Shown here in pieces: positions 35,328-44,548 of a stretch of DNA of 64,000 nt (its first letter is position 1; each line of letters starts with the position of its first letter). Source of the DNA: Saccharopolyspora thermophila (lineage in GTDB: Bacteria; Actinomycetota; Actinomycetes; Mycobacteriales; Pseudonocardiaceae); NCBI RefSeq assembly GCF_014646075.1, contig NZ_BMMT01000004.1, forward strand, positions 142,200 through 206,199, in the 5' to 3' direction. The notes beneath the pieces are model-generated. The model was not told where the DNA came from, made no database searches, and saw only the letters and a list, made by a program, of their open reading frames with translations. Both the position numbers and the translations under genes were made by a program.

Positions 35328-36254
35328 GTGAACTCCGTGCCACGCCGGGCCGCGCTGATGGCGATGTCCCGCGAGGAAGTTCCCCCCGACCTGCGGGACC
35401 GCGTCGAGCGCGCGGTGCGGCCGATCTGGGACCCCCGCTGGACCGCTCGCCACGGCACCCGGCCCGACGTGGAGATCCTGGTGACCGCGCACACCGACAC
35501 CGACCTCACCCCGGAGCATCTCGCCGCCCTGCCCGGACTGCGGACCATCCTGACCACGAGCACCGCGGTTGACTACATCGACAGCACATACTGCAGGCAG
35601 CGCGGGGTGAGCCTGCACAACACACCCGACTACACCGGTTCCTCGGTGGCCGAACACGCCATCGCGCTGATGCTCGCCGTGCTCCGGCACATCCCGCGGC
35701 TGGACACGGCGGCCCGCTCCGGTGCCGACACCACCAGCCTCGTCGCCCGCGAACTGTCAGGCATGGTCGCCGGCGTGGTGGGGCTCGGCGGAATCGGCAC
35801 CCGGATCGGCAACCTCGTCCGGGGCCTCGGCATGAGCCTGGTGTACGTCAACCGAAGCCGGCGCGAACACCCGGGTGCGCGCCAGGTCGACCTCCCGGAC
35901 CTGCTCGCTGCGGCGGACGTCGTGTTCCTCAGCCTGCCGTTGGCCGCCGGCGCGGGCCCGCTGCTCGGCCCGGCGGAGTTCGCGGTGATGAAACCGTCGG
36001 CGGTGGTGGTGAACATCTCGGCGGACGGGCTGATCGACCGCACCGCGCTCGCCGCCGCGCTCACCGAGGGCCGGATCGCGGGTGCCGGGCTCGACGTGAT
36101 CGGCGATCCCGCCCGGTACGCGGACCTGCCGAACACGGTCCTCACCCCGAGGCACGCCTGGTACACGCGGGAGGCGGTGCGGCGTCGCGCGCAGACCTGG
36201 GTGGACACGCTGCAGGGGCTGGTCGAAGGCCGGGAGGTGCATCGAGTGCTGTGA
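35328..36254 (+). CDS. D-2-hydroxyacid dehydrogenase-family protein with altered catalytic residues
   Basis: A 308-residue member of the 2-hydroxyacid dehydrogenase/CtBP family with an intact NAD site, GLGGIGTRIG (152-161). The catalytic arginine, normally in NxxRGG, aligns with Ala232 in NISADGLID. The catalytic histidine, normally in TPHxA, is replaced by Arg275 with a His next to it (TPRHAW). So normal dehydrogenation by the Arg/Glu/His triad looks unlikely. The GTG at 35328 was chosen because GAGG lies eight bases upstream. Confidence 0.75.
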   Translation: MNSVPRRAALMAMSREEVPPDLRDRVERAVRPIWDPRWTARHGTRPDVEILVTAHTDTDLTPEHLAALPGLRTILTTSTAVDYIDSTYCRQRGVSLHNTPDYTGSSVAEHAIALMLAVLRHIPRLDTAARSGADTTSLVARELSGMVAGVVGLGGIGTRIGNLVRGLGMSLVYVNRSRREHPGARQVDLPDLLAAADVVFLSLPLAAGAGPLLGPAEFAVMKPSAVVVNISADGLIDRTALAAALTEGRIAGAGLDVIGDPARYADLPNTVLTPRHAWYTREAVRRRAQTWVDTLQGLVEGREVHRVL

Positions 36255-36312
36255 CCGCGCGGGTGTTCGGGGACCAAACCACCACTGGGCTCGACGAATG
36301 GGGATCTGATCG

Positions 36313-38070
36313 ATGACGCTGTTTGTGGCGTCCTGGGGCGCGAACGACCAACTGCGGGCACGAGCCCGCGACGTGCTGCGGGACTACGCCGGTTGTTTTC
36401 CGGAGTTGGCGGAATGCGGCGTCCGCGAGACCGGGTGGACCGGGCCCGTGCACGTCGCCTGGTTGCACGGGGCAGGACCGGTCACCGGCGAGCGGGCTGG
36501 TGCGGACCGGGTCACGCTGGTGGACGGGGTCGCGATCCGCGGCTTTGGGGATGCGGTGGTCACCGCCGAGGCGGTGGCGGCCCGGCCCTTCGGTGAGCTG
36601 GCCGGTGACAGCGAGCTGGACGGGCAGTTCGCCCTGCTCGACGCGATGCCCGACCGGCTCGGTATCGCGACCGACACGCTCGGGATGTACACGCTGCACT
36701 GGTGCCGCACCGCGGACGGCTGGCTCGTGTCCAACAGGGTCGAGCCGCTGGCCCGTCTCGTCGGTGCGGACGCGATCGACGCCGACGCCGCCGCCGCGTT
36801 CGTGGCGGTCGGCTGGGTGACCGGGGAGCGGACGCTGGCCGACGGGGTGCGCACGGTGCCAGGCGGCGCGCACTGGTACTGGACCCCCGACCGGGAACCC
36901 GTGTTCTCCCGCCCCCGGGACCCGTGGCGGATCGTCACCGCGCCGCGGACGCGGGTCGACATGTCCGCGCTGCGCGACGCGCTGGTCGCCAGGTGCGCGG
37001 CCGTCGGGGACTGGGCGGGCAGCGTGGAATCGGGCCTGACGTCCGGCCTGGACTCGCGGTTGCTCTTCATGTTGCTGCGGGCAGCCCAGGTCAAGACGAT
37101 CTACATCACCGCCGGCCATCCGCAGAGCCCGGACGTCCTCGTCAGCCAGCGCATCGCGGAGACCTACGGCGTCGACCGCCGGCACATCCCGCCGTTCTCC
37201 GAGGAGGAGGTCCGCGATCAGTGGCAGACCCTCGCCCGCCAACTCGTCGTCCAGAACGACGGGATGGTCAGCCTCTGGCAGAACATCGACCTGATGCGGC
37301 CCCCGGTCGCCGCCCCGGTCTCGTTCTGGGGCGTCGGCGGCAACATCGGCCGGTCGTTCTACGGCACGCCGCGCGACCTGGCCACGGTCCGCACAGCTGC
37401 GCAGCTGGCCCGGTTCAAGGCGGCACGAACGGCCAACGGCCACGGCCTGGTCACCGCCGACGGGCTGGCCGCCAGCCGCCGCCAGGTCGATGAGTTCGTG
37501 AACACGGCCATCGCGCAGGGAACGTCCCCCGCGGACGTGCCGGACGCGTTCAGCGCGCTGGAACTCATCGGCCGGTGGTCCGCCCCGAACACCCGCAAGA
37601 TCTACCCGACTCCGGTCTTCGGGCCGCTGTCCACGCGCCCCTACCTGCGAGCGACCTTCGCGTTCTCCCCGGTGCGGCGCTACTCGGAACCACTGCACTA
37701 CCACCTGTTCCGGATGCTGGCGCCCGGGGAGGAGATCGCGAATCACCCGTCGGGCAAGTGGCGTCCGCAGATTCCCTACCTCAACCTCCTGTTCGGACGA
37801 GCCCGCCAGCGCGTGATGCAGAACGCCGGGCGCGACCCGCTCGGTATCCGCTACCGCATCCTGGAACTGCTCCGCGCGGAACTCGCTGCCCGGTGCCTCG
37901 ACCGCACGTCCTCCCCGCTGTGGCAGGTGATCAGCCGGCCCGCGTTCGAAGCCGCGATGTCCGGCACGAGCGAAGCCGACGCCGAACGACGCACCACGCT
38001 GGCCAAACCGATTCTCGCGGTCCTCACGCTGTTCGAGTACGAGGCGATGCGCAGTGAGGGACGCGCATGA
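36313..38070 (+). CDS. Asparagine-synthetase-like ATP-dependent amide/lactam synthetase lacking glutaminase cysteine
   Basis: A 585-residue protein with the AsnB architecture: N-terminal Ntn-like domain (1-190) and a C-terminal ATP-pyrophosphatase domain with SGLTSGLDSR (240-249) as the PP-loop. The N-terminus reads MTLFVASWG, so the essential Cys2 of glutamine amidotransferases is missing. It must therefore take an amine or free ammonia as nucleophile, like lasso-peptide cyclases and beta-lactam synthetase. In a glucuronate-based pathway it could make a uronamide or attach an amine. It overlaps the next gene (ATGA). Confidence 0.8.
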   Translation: MTLFVASWGANDQLRARARDVLRDYAGCFPELAECGVRETGWTGPVHVAWLHGAGPVTGERAGADRVTLVDGVAIRGFGDAVVTAEAVAARPFGELAGDSELDGQFALLDAMPDRLGIATDTLGMYTLHWCRTADGWLVSNRVEPLARLVGADAIDADAAAAFVAVGWVTGERTLADGVRTVPGGAHWYWTPDREPVFSRPRDPWRIVTAPRTRVDMSALRDALVARCAAVGDWAGSVESGLTSGLDSRLLFMLLRAAQVKTIYITAGHPQSPDVLVSQRIAETYGVDRRHIPPFSEEEVRDQWQTLARQLVVQNDGMVSLWQNIDLMRPPVAAPVSFWGVGGNIGRSFYGTPRDLATVRTAAQLARFKAARTANGHGLVTADGLAASRRQVDEFVNTAIAQGTSPADVPDAFSALELIGRWSAPNTRKIYPTPVFGPLSTRPYLRATFAFSPVRRYSEPLHYHLFRMLAPGEEIANHPSGKWRPQIPYLNLLFGRARQRVMQNAGRDPLGIRYRILELLRAELAARCLDRTSSPLWQVISRPAFEAAMSGTSEADAERRTTLAKPILAVLTLFEYEAMRSEGRA

Positions 38071-39134
38071 CGGCGGGCACCCGGCCGATGCGGATCCTGG
38101 CCGCTCACCTGGACAGCCCGAACGGCGGCAATCCGGATCTGCCGCTGTTGTATTCGGCGATCCGGGCGGCGGGTGACGTGGTCGTCGAGCCGTTCTCGCT
38201 GAGCGCGCTGCGCCGGGGGCGGTGGGACGTGGTGCACGTCTACTGGCCGGAGTGGTGCATCCGACGCAACCGGGGTGCGGCCGTCATGGCGGTGGACGCC
38301 GCGCGGCTGCTGCTGGAGCTGCGTGCCGCCCGCCGGCGTGGCACGAAGATCGTCTGGTCGCTGAACAACCTCCGTCCACATGAGACCGACGGGTTCGGGA
38401 TCGTGGACACCTACCTCGCCGCCTTCTCCCGCCTGGTCGATCTCGTGGTGTGCACCTCGCAGACCCTGCTCGAGGAGTTCGTCCGGGAGTACCCCGCCAT
38501 CCGGGGTGCGGAGAGCCGGGTCATCCGGCCGGGCAGCTACCGGGACGTGTACCCGGACGACGGCGTGTCCGCGGCGGATGCCCGGGCGAAACTCGGGTTG
38601 CCGCAGGATGCGCGCATCCTGCTCTCGCTCGGCATGGTCCGCCGATACAAGAACATCGTCCCGCTCATTCGCGCCCACCGGGAGATCAGCGATGACACCG
38701 GCGATGCATTCCTGGTGATAGCGGGGGAAACGCTCGATCGCGAGTTCGCGCGGCGGGTGTGCGAGGAGTGCCGCGGGACCAGCTCGGTGCGGCTGGACCT
38801 GGGCTACATCGACGACGCCAGCATGCAGTACTACCTGCGCGCGGCCGACGCATTCGTCCTGTCCGCCGCCGGCGCGTCGTATTCCGGGAGTGCGATGCTC
38901 GCGCTGTCGTTCGACTGCCCCGTCGTCGTACCGCACCGGGGCACCTTCATCGAAATGCGGGAGGCGCTGGGTGCCGAGTGGGTGCGCACCTACGAAGGCG
39001 GTATCCGCAGCGCCGTGCTGCGTTCCGCGTCCCAGCAGGGCCGGCCACCGGGCCGTCCCCCGCTGGAGCGGTTCTACGAATGGTCCGCATGCGGGCAGGA
39101 GCATCTGCGCGCCTACCGGGAAATCACCTCGTGA
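38067..39134 (+). CDS. GT4-type (GT-B fold) glycosyltransferase
   Basis: A 355-residue glycosyltransferase. It has an N-terminal acceptor domain, a hinge near ILLSLGMVRRYKNIVPLIRAH, and a donor domain with DAFVLSAAGASYSGSAMLAL corresponding to the EX7E-type region. It is sandwiched between the amide synthetase and UDP-glucose dehydrogenase genes, with one-base or 4-base overlaps at both ends. A UDP-glucuronate donor is possible. An alternative start 21 bases later (MRILAAH) is equally credible. Confidence 0.75.
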   Translation: MTAGTRPMRILAAHLDSPNGGNPDLPLLYSAIRAAGDVVVEPFSLSALRRGRWDVVHVYWPEWCIRRNRGAAVMAVDAARLLLELRAARRRGTKIVWSLNNLRPHETDGFGIVDTYLAAFSRLVDLVVCTSQTLLEEFVREYPAIRGAESRVIRPGSYRDVYPDDGVSAADARAKLGLPQDARILLSLGMVRRYKNIVPLIRAHREISDDTGDAFLVIAGETLDREFARRVCEECRGTSSVRLDLGYIDDASMQYYLRAADAFVLSAAGASYSGSAMLALSFDCPVVVPHRGTFIEMREALGAEWVRTYEGGIRSAVLRSASQQGRPPGRPPLERFYEWSACGQEHLRAYREITS

Positions 39135-40480
39135 TGGACGTCTCGCCCCAGCGAACAGCGGTGATCGGAGCCGGTTACGTCGGCCTGACCACCGGTGCCT
39201 GCCTCGCCTCGCTCGGCCATCACGTGGTGTGCGTGGACGTGGACGAGGCCAAGATCGCCCGGCTCCGGCAGGGCCGGGTGGACATCCTTGAACCGGACTT
39301 ACCCGAGCTGGTCGCCGCGGGGCTGACCGACGGGCACCTCGACTTCACCGGCGACGTGACCACGGCGGTGCGTGCGGCCGAGGTGGTGTTTTTGTGCCTG
39401 CCGACGCCGATGGCCGCCGACGGGCGGGCGGACCTGTCCGCGGTCGAGTCGGTGGTCGCCGAACTGGGCCCGTCGTTGCCGACGGGCTGCGTCGTGGTGA
39501 ACAAGTCGACCGTCCCGGTGGGGACCGCCGCGTGGGTGCGGCGGATGCTCGATCGGGACGACCTCGCGGTGGTCAGCAACCCGGAATTCCTCCGCGAGGG
39601 CTCCGCGGTGCAGGATTTCCTCAACCCCGACCGGATCGTGGTCGGCTCCGACGACGAGGACGCCGCCCGGCGGGTCGCTGACCTGTACCGCCCGCTGCGC
39701 GCGCCGGTCGTTCGCACCGACGCGGCCAGCGCCGAGATGATCAAGTACGCGGCGAACTGCTTTCTGGCGGTCAAGCTGTCGTACGTCAACGCCATCGCCG
39801 AACTGTGCGAGGTGTTCGGCGCCGACGTCGACGCGGTGACGACGGGGATGGGGCACGACCCCCGGATCGGGCGGGCATTCCTGCGGCCCGGCCCCGGCTG
39901 GGGCGGGCCGTGCCTGCCCAAGGACTCCTCCGCGCTGCTGCGGATGGCGGACACCGCGGGAGTCCGGTTCGACCTGCTGCAGGCGGCCGTCGACGACAAC
40001 ACCCGCCAGGGCGAGCGCGTGGTCCGGCGACTGGCCGAGGAACTGGGCTCGTTACACCGGGCCCGCATCGGCCTGCTCGGCCTGGCGTTCAAGGCGGGCA
40101 CCAACGACCTGCGGGGTTCACCCGCGCTGCGCAGTGCCGAGCTGCTGGTCGCCGCGGGAGCGGAGGTGACGGCCTACGACCCCGCGGTCAGCCTCGACCT
40201 GCACCACATCGCCGTCGTCGACGACGCCTACCAGGCGGTCAAGGAAGCCGATGCGGTGCTGCTGGCCACCGAGTGGCCCGAATTTCGCGCGCTGGACTGG
40301 ACCGCGATCGCCGAGCTGATGAACGGCACGCTGGTTTTTGACGCCCGCAACCACCTCGACCCTGCGGCCATCGACGAAGCCGGTCTCACCTGGCGTGGCA
40401 TCGGCCGCATGGTCACCGCCGGCTCGCCCGATCGCCGAACGCCTTCGACCAAAGGGGAGCGAAGTGAGCGAACTGCATGA
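39134..40480 (+). CDS. ugd: UDP-glucose/GDP-mannose dehydrogenase family (UDP-glucose 6-dehydrogenase)
   Basis: A 448-residue NAD-dependent dehydrogenase. It has GAGYVGLTTGACLA at the N-terminus, EFLREGSAVQDFLNPDRIVVG, and the catalytic Cys260 in GWGGPCLPKDSSAL. The pattern is that of UDP-glucose rather than GDP-mannose enzymes. It oxidises UDP-glucose to UDP-glucuronate, the expected donor for the CGA-synthase-like and perhaps the GT4 enzyme. Two TTA codons are present (39299-39301 and 40052-40054), unusual for this DNA. Confidence 0.85.
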   Translation: MDVSPQRTAVIGAGYVGLTTGACLASLGHHVVCVDVDEAKIARLRQGRVDILEPDLPELVAAGLTDGHLDFTGDVTTAVRAAEVVFLCLPTPMAADGRADLSAVESVVAELGPSLPTGCVVVNKSTVPVGTAAWVRRMLDRDDLAVVSNPEFLREGSAVQDFLNPDRIVVGSDDEDAARRVADLYRPLRAPVVRTDAASAEMIKYAANCFLAVKLSYVNAIAELCEVFGADVDAVTTGMGHDPRIGRAFLRPGPGWGGPCLPKDSSALLRMADTAGVRFDLLQAAVDDNTRQGERVVRRLAEELGSLHRARIGLLGLAFKAGTNDLRGSPALRSAELLVAAGAEVTAYDPAVSLDLHHIAVVDDAYQAVKEADAVLLATEWPEFRALDWTAIAELMNGTLVFDARNHLDPAAIDEAGLTWRGIGRMVTAGSPDRRTPSTKGERSERTA

Positions 40481-41900
40481 TCTGACCGCCGTCGAACAGG
40501 TGCGGGCGGTGCGTGCCCGGCGGGTTTCTCCGGTGGAGCTGGTGGAGCACTACCTGGACCGGATCGACCGGTACGACGGTGATCTGGCCGCTTTCGTGAC
40601 CCTGACGCCGGATTCGGCTCGCGCGGCGGCCCGGGAAGCCGAACGGCGGGTGATCAGCGACGACCCGGAAGAGCTGCCGATGCTGCACGGCGTGCCCATC
40701 GCGTTCAAGGACCTGACGGTGACCGCAGGCGTGCGCACCATGTTCGGTTCGGCCGCACTCGCCGACAACATCCCGCCCTACGACGCCGACGTGGTGACGC
40801 TGCTCCGCGAGGCCGGGGTGATCAGCCTGGGCAAGACGGCGACCAGCGAACTGGGGATCTCGATCTCCTGCGAGCCGGACATCGCCCCGCCGACGCGCAA
40901 CCCGTGGCGGCGCGACCTCATCGCGGGTGGTTCCTCCGGGGGCGCCGCCGTCGCCGTCGCCACCGGCTTCGTGCCCTTCGCCCAGGGCTCCGACGGCGGC
41001 GGCTCGCTGCGCGTCCCCGCGGCGCTGTGCGGGCTGGTCGCCCTCAAGCCGACTCGTGGCCTGGTCTCCCACGGGCCGCTGCACTCGGGGATGTTCGGCA
41101 TGCCGATCAACGGTCCGATCGCGCGGACCGTCGCCGACGCCGCTGCGCTACTTGACGCGATGGCGGTGCCGATGCCGGGCGAACCGTACTTCTCGCCCCC
41201 GCCGCCGCCTTCGGGTTCCTACCTCGCCGAGCTGGGGCGCCCGTTGCAGCGGGCGGACGGGCGGCGGTTGCGGGTGGGCATGCACGCGCAGCCACTGCTG
41301 GCGGAATGCTCGGTGGACCCCGAGGTGCTCCGGGTGTGGGAGCACACCGGCAAGTTGCTCGAGTCGCTCGGCTGCGACGTCTTCGACGTGCCGGCACCGT
41401 TCGACCCCTCGCTCGGACCGGCTTTCCAGCAGGTGTTCGGCGTGCTGGCTGCGATGCCGATCCCGGCGGAGAAGGAGAAGCTGCTGCAGCCGCTCACCCG
41501 CTACGTGCGGGAGCAGGCCGCCCCGATCTCGGCGGTCGGCGTGCTCGGCATACTCAGCCAGCTGCAGAACGCGGCCCGGGCGGCCATGCGCGCCCTCGTC
41601 GACGTGGACCTCGTGTTGACCCCGACCCTCGCCGCGGTGTCGGCGCCGATCGGGTACTTCACCGAAGGCGGTGACCCGGCCGTCCACCTGGAGCGGCAGC
41701 GGCGCTTCTCGCCCTTCTGCGCGCCCTACAACCTGACCGGCCAGCCCGCGGTGTCGCTGCCGCTGGGCGCGACGCGGGACGGCTTGCCGATCGGCGTGAT
41801 GCTCGCCGCCCAGCCCGGACAGGATGCCACGCTGCTCGCGGTGGCGGCGGCGCTGGAACAGGCGAGCCCCTGGGCCGACCGGCATCCGCCCGCGTGGTGA
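40464..41900 (+). CDS. Amidase signature family hydrolase
   Basis: A 478-residue amidase with the Ser-cisSer-Lys triad: lysine in HGVPIAFKDLTVTAG, and the glycine-serine motif AGGSSGGAAVAVATGF with the serine nucleophile in QGSDGGGSLRVPA. The GTG start is inside the end of ugd (17-base overlap) and has GGGGAG upstream. Possible roles are removal of a protecting amide late in biosynthesis or amide exchange. It is the last gene of the rightward arm. Confidence 0.85.
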   Translation: MSELHDLTAVEQVRAVRARRVSPVELVEHYLDRIDRYDGDLAAFVTLTPDSARAAAREAERRVISDDPEELPMLHGVPIAFKDLTVTAGVRTMFGSAALADNIPPYDADVVTLLREAGVISLGKTATSELGISISCEPDIAPPTRNPWRRDLIAGGSSGGAAVAVATGFVPFAQGSDGGGSLRVPAALCGLVALKPTRGLVSHGPLHSGMFGMPINGPIARTVADAAALLDAMAVPMPGEPYFSPPPPPSGSYLAELGRPLQRADGRRLRVGMHAQPLLAECSVDPEVLRVWEHTGKLLESLGCDVFDVPAPFDPSLGPAFQQVFGVLAAMPIPAEKEKLLQPLTRYVREQAAPISAVGVLGILSQLQNAARAAMRALVDVDLVLTPTLAAVSAPIGYFTEGGDPAVHLERQRRFSPFCAPYNLTGQPAVSLPLGATRDGLPIGVMLAAQPGQDATLLAVAAALEQASPWADRHPPAW

Positions 41901-41912
41901 ACACCGAGTGCA

Positions 41913-41947
41913 CGATGAGGGTTCCGCCGCGTGCGGAACCCTCATCG
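41913..41947. terminator. Bidirectional hairpin terminator
   Basis: Arms CGATGAGGGTTCCGC (41913-41927) and GCGGAACCCTCATCG (41933-41947) are perfect over 15 bases with a 5-base loop. It sits between the convergent amidase and glycosyltransferase genes. Confidence 0.85.
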
Positions 41948-41958
41948 CGTCACCTCGC

Positions 41959-43143
41959 TCAACCCACGAGGCGTTCGAGTTTGGTGATGACCGCGGCGGG
42001 GCTCGGCATCCGCGCGATCTCGTCGGCCACCTCACCGGCAACCTTGGCGAACGCCGGTTCGTCGAGCAGCCGCCGGACCGTGGCCTGCGCCTGGGCGACC
42101 GTCAGCGTTTCCGGATCGTGCTGCAGGGCCACCCCGCGCCGGGTCAACTGGTCGGCGGATTCGCGGTTTTCGCCGTACGCCGGCAGGACCAACTGCGGAA
42201 CGCCGTAGGCGAGGCACGCCGCGATCGTGCCGGCACCACCGTGGTGGACGACCAGGGAGCAGCGCGGCAACACCGTCGAAAAGGGCAGGAAACCGGTCGG
42301 CACCACGTTCTCGGGCAACTCGCCCAGCTCGGTCAGGTCGGCGTTGCCGGCCGCGAGCACCACCTCGACATCCATGGTGGACAGCGCGTCCAGCGCGACG
42401 GTGAGGCTGGAGAACCCGGCGAGCAGGGGCACCGTGGTCCCCAGGGTGACGAGCACCCTGGGCCGCGCAGGCGGAGCGAAGACCCACCCGGGAGCAAGGA
42501 CACCGCCGTTGTACGGGACGGACCGCATCGGCCACCATGGCCTGCCGTCGATCTCGTCGACCTCGTCGTCGACGATGCCGCCGAGACTCGGGGCCCGCGG
42601 GTCGATCCCGGCGAGCGGCACCGGCTCGGCAGCGGTGAGGTCCAGTCGCTCCCGCAGCAGCCTGGTGAGCGTGGGGTCGTTCAGGATGCTCGGCTTCTCG
42701 CGGAACTCCCGATCGCGCATCGCCCAGGCCATGCGGTTACCGACGTCCAGTGCGGGCACCCCGAGCTTGGCCGCGACGAACGGCCCCGAGCGGAAATCGG
42801 AAGCGTACACGACCAGGTCGGCACCGAAATCGCGACCGGCTTCGACGGTGGCGCTGATCGTCTTCCACGCGACATAGCCGTATGAGTTGTTCGACTCGAT
42901 GATCGCGCGGACATCATCGGATTCGAAAGATTCACCGTGTTCTGCGATCTCGGCAAATTCCGCCCAGATGTCGCGGTCCGGATAGGTATCGACAACCTGC
43001 AGGCCGGCGTCGGCGAGCACCTTCGCCATCGGATTGGCACTGGCGAACAACACGTCGTGGCCGGCGGCGCGAGCTGCCCAGGCGAGTGGAACCAGTGGTA
43101 GCGACAGTCCATAGGCCGGCAGCGCGGTAAACAGCATCCTCAC
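41959..43143 (-). CDS. GT1-family glycosyltransferase (antibiotic deoxysugar type)
   Basis: A 394-residue GT-B enzyme of the UGT-like antibiotic class. It starts MRMLFTALPAYGLSLPLV and has the donor-binding motif LVVHHGGAGTIAACLAYGVPQLVLP in the C-terminal half. This group moves dTDP-deoxysugars onto acceptors, so it is the best candidate to transfer the nitrosugar. It is convergent to the rest of the right arm and has its own upstream region. GTG at 43143 gives the standard N-terminus. Confidence 0.88.
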   Translation of the reverse strand: MRMLFTALPAYGLSLPLVPLAWAARAAGHDVLFASANPMAKVLADAGLQVVDTYPDRDIWAEFAEIAEHGESFESDDVRAIIESNNSYGYVAWKTISATVEAGRDFGADLVVYASDFRSGPFVAAKLGVPALDVGNRMAWAMRDREFREKPSILNDPTLTRLLRERLDLTAAEPVPLAGIDPRAPSLGGIVDDEVDEIDGRPWWPMRSVPYNGGVLAPGWVFAPPARPRVLVTLGTTVPLLAGFSSLTVALDALSTMDVEVVLAAGNADLTELGELPENVVPTGFLPFSTVLPRCSLVVHHGGAGTIAACLAYGVPQLVLPAYGENRESADQLTRRGVALQHDPETLTVAQAQATVRRLLDEPAFAKVAGEVADEIARMPSPAAVITKLERLVG

Positions 43144-43660
43144 GAGCGAGAACGTAGCCACAAGTCGAGTTCCGGGCCAATACCGCGAATTGAACACCCC
43201 GGCTCGGCGCGAATGCGAAAAACCTGTACTGCGCCCGCGGATCGCTGATAGGGTCGTCGAGAAGATCTTCGAGCTGGTCGCTATCGCGTTCAGCCCCGCC
43301 GGGTACTGGCGTCTGCAATGACGAGCGTCATGCGGTGGCCCATTTCGCGGGGCATGGCGCGTCGCAGCTTCCCTGGCGCGAGGGTGCCGGAACCAATCGG
43401 CGGCGGACGCCGCGAGCTTCGTCGAACGACGCCCGAGGTTCGGGTTCGTTACTGGGGGCGACGGTCCGTCGTGCAGCCGCCGGCCGGCCGGGTCCGGTGC
43501 CACGCGCTCGCCATCGCCCGAACCGTCGATAAGCGGGGCCAACGGGTCTGCGGCGTGCCTGGCCGGTCCGCGCTGCCACGGGGCGTCAACGAGCTGCGGC
43601 GCACCGGCACCGCCATGGTGATCAGCTCCCTCGAGCGCATCGACCACCGGGAGGAATGCG
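43144..43660. other. Intergenic region at the right edge of the cluster
   Basis: About 517 bases with no convincing gene. It should contain the promoter of the glycosyltransferase on the minus strand. The AT-richer part is at 43144-43230. Open frames here have no recognisable product and no ribosome binding site. Confidence 0.5.
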
Positions 43661-44458
43661 ATGACCGGCCCCCACACCTTTCAGGCCGCTCTGGCCGCCC
43701 TTGGCCTGCCGCCCGAGTGGCGGGTCGAGGTGGCGATCCGTCCGCGGCGGCGCACGACCGGCATCCAGGTCAAGGCGGGGGGCCGGGTCGCCGTGCTGAT
43801 CCCGCCGGCGGCCGAACCGGAGCAGGTCGCGCGCTTCGTCGGCAGCCGCCGCCGGTGGATCACCGAGAAGGTGCGCACCGCCGCTGCGCTGGCCCCGAAT
43901 CACGCGGTCAAGGAGTTCACCGACGACGAGGAGTTCGTCCTGCTCGGCCGACGCTGCCGGCTCCAGCTCGTCGACGCGCCGCCCGCAGAACGGGGTGGGT
44001 GTCCCGAGATCACCTCCGACGGTGCCCTGCGCGTGCGCAGACAACGGCCAGAGCTGGTCCGCCGGGCGGTGATCGGCCTGTACCAGCAGGTTGGGCTGGC
44101 GTGGCTGCGACGCGAGGGCCGCAAGTACGAAGTGGACGGCCACATCACCGGGCTGAACTACGTCGTGCGGGATCTCGGGCGTCGACGCTGGGGGATCTAC
44201 GAGGGGCGACCGAAGCACACCACGACGCTGCACTGGGCCGCGTTCGGCCTGCCGATGCGGCTTGTCGAGTACGTGCTCGTCCATGAACAGGCGCACGCCA
44301 CCCAGCCCGGCGGACCGGCGCACGGCCGCGAGTGGCAGCGGCGGATGAACCTCTGGATGCCGGACTGGCAGCAGCGCCAGACCGAGCTCACCGAGATCGG
44401 CCGTCACGCCTGGCTCGGCGACTGGAAGCGCACGTCGTCATCGACGGACCGTCCGTAG
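43661..44458 (+). CDS. YgjP/DUF45-type metallopeptidase
   Basis: A 265-residue protein of the YgjP-like (M48-related, SprT-like) family. The zinc motif HEQAH lies near residue 208, followed by PAHGREWQRRMNLWMPDW, which gives the third ligand. Substrates are unknown. These genes often stand next to restriction or helicase genes, but none is present here. ATG preceded by GGGAGGA. Confidence 0.85.
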   Translation: MTGPHTFQAALAALGLPPEWRVEVAIRPRRRTTGIQVKAGGRVAVLIPPAAEPEQVARFVGSRRRWITEKVRTAAALAPNHAVKEFTDDEEFVLLGRRCRLQLVDAPPAERGGCPEITSDGALRVRRQRPELVRRAVIGLYQQVGLAWLRREGRKYEVDGHITGLNYVVRDLGRRRWGIYEGRPKHTTTLHWAAFGLPMRLVEYVLVHEQAHATQPGGPAHGREWQRRMNLWMPDWQQRQTELTEIGRHAWLGDWKRTSSSTDRP

Positions 44459-44548
44459 TCGGTCAAGATCGGGGGTGGCCGACGTCGGGACGGCCCCGCG
44501 CGACCGCGGATATCCGCTGGTCAGACCGCCGGGAAAAATCAGACGATG

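Noticed and set aside
11590..43143. Spirotetronate, anthracycline or orthosomycin cluster based on the nitrosugar genes
   Set aside because: No PKS, NRPS module or orthosomycin oxygenases in the window; only the sugar pathway is shared.
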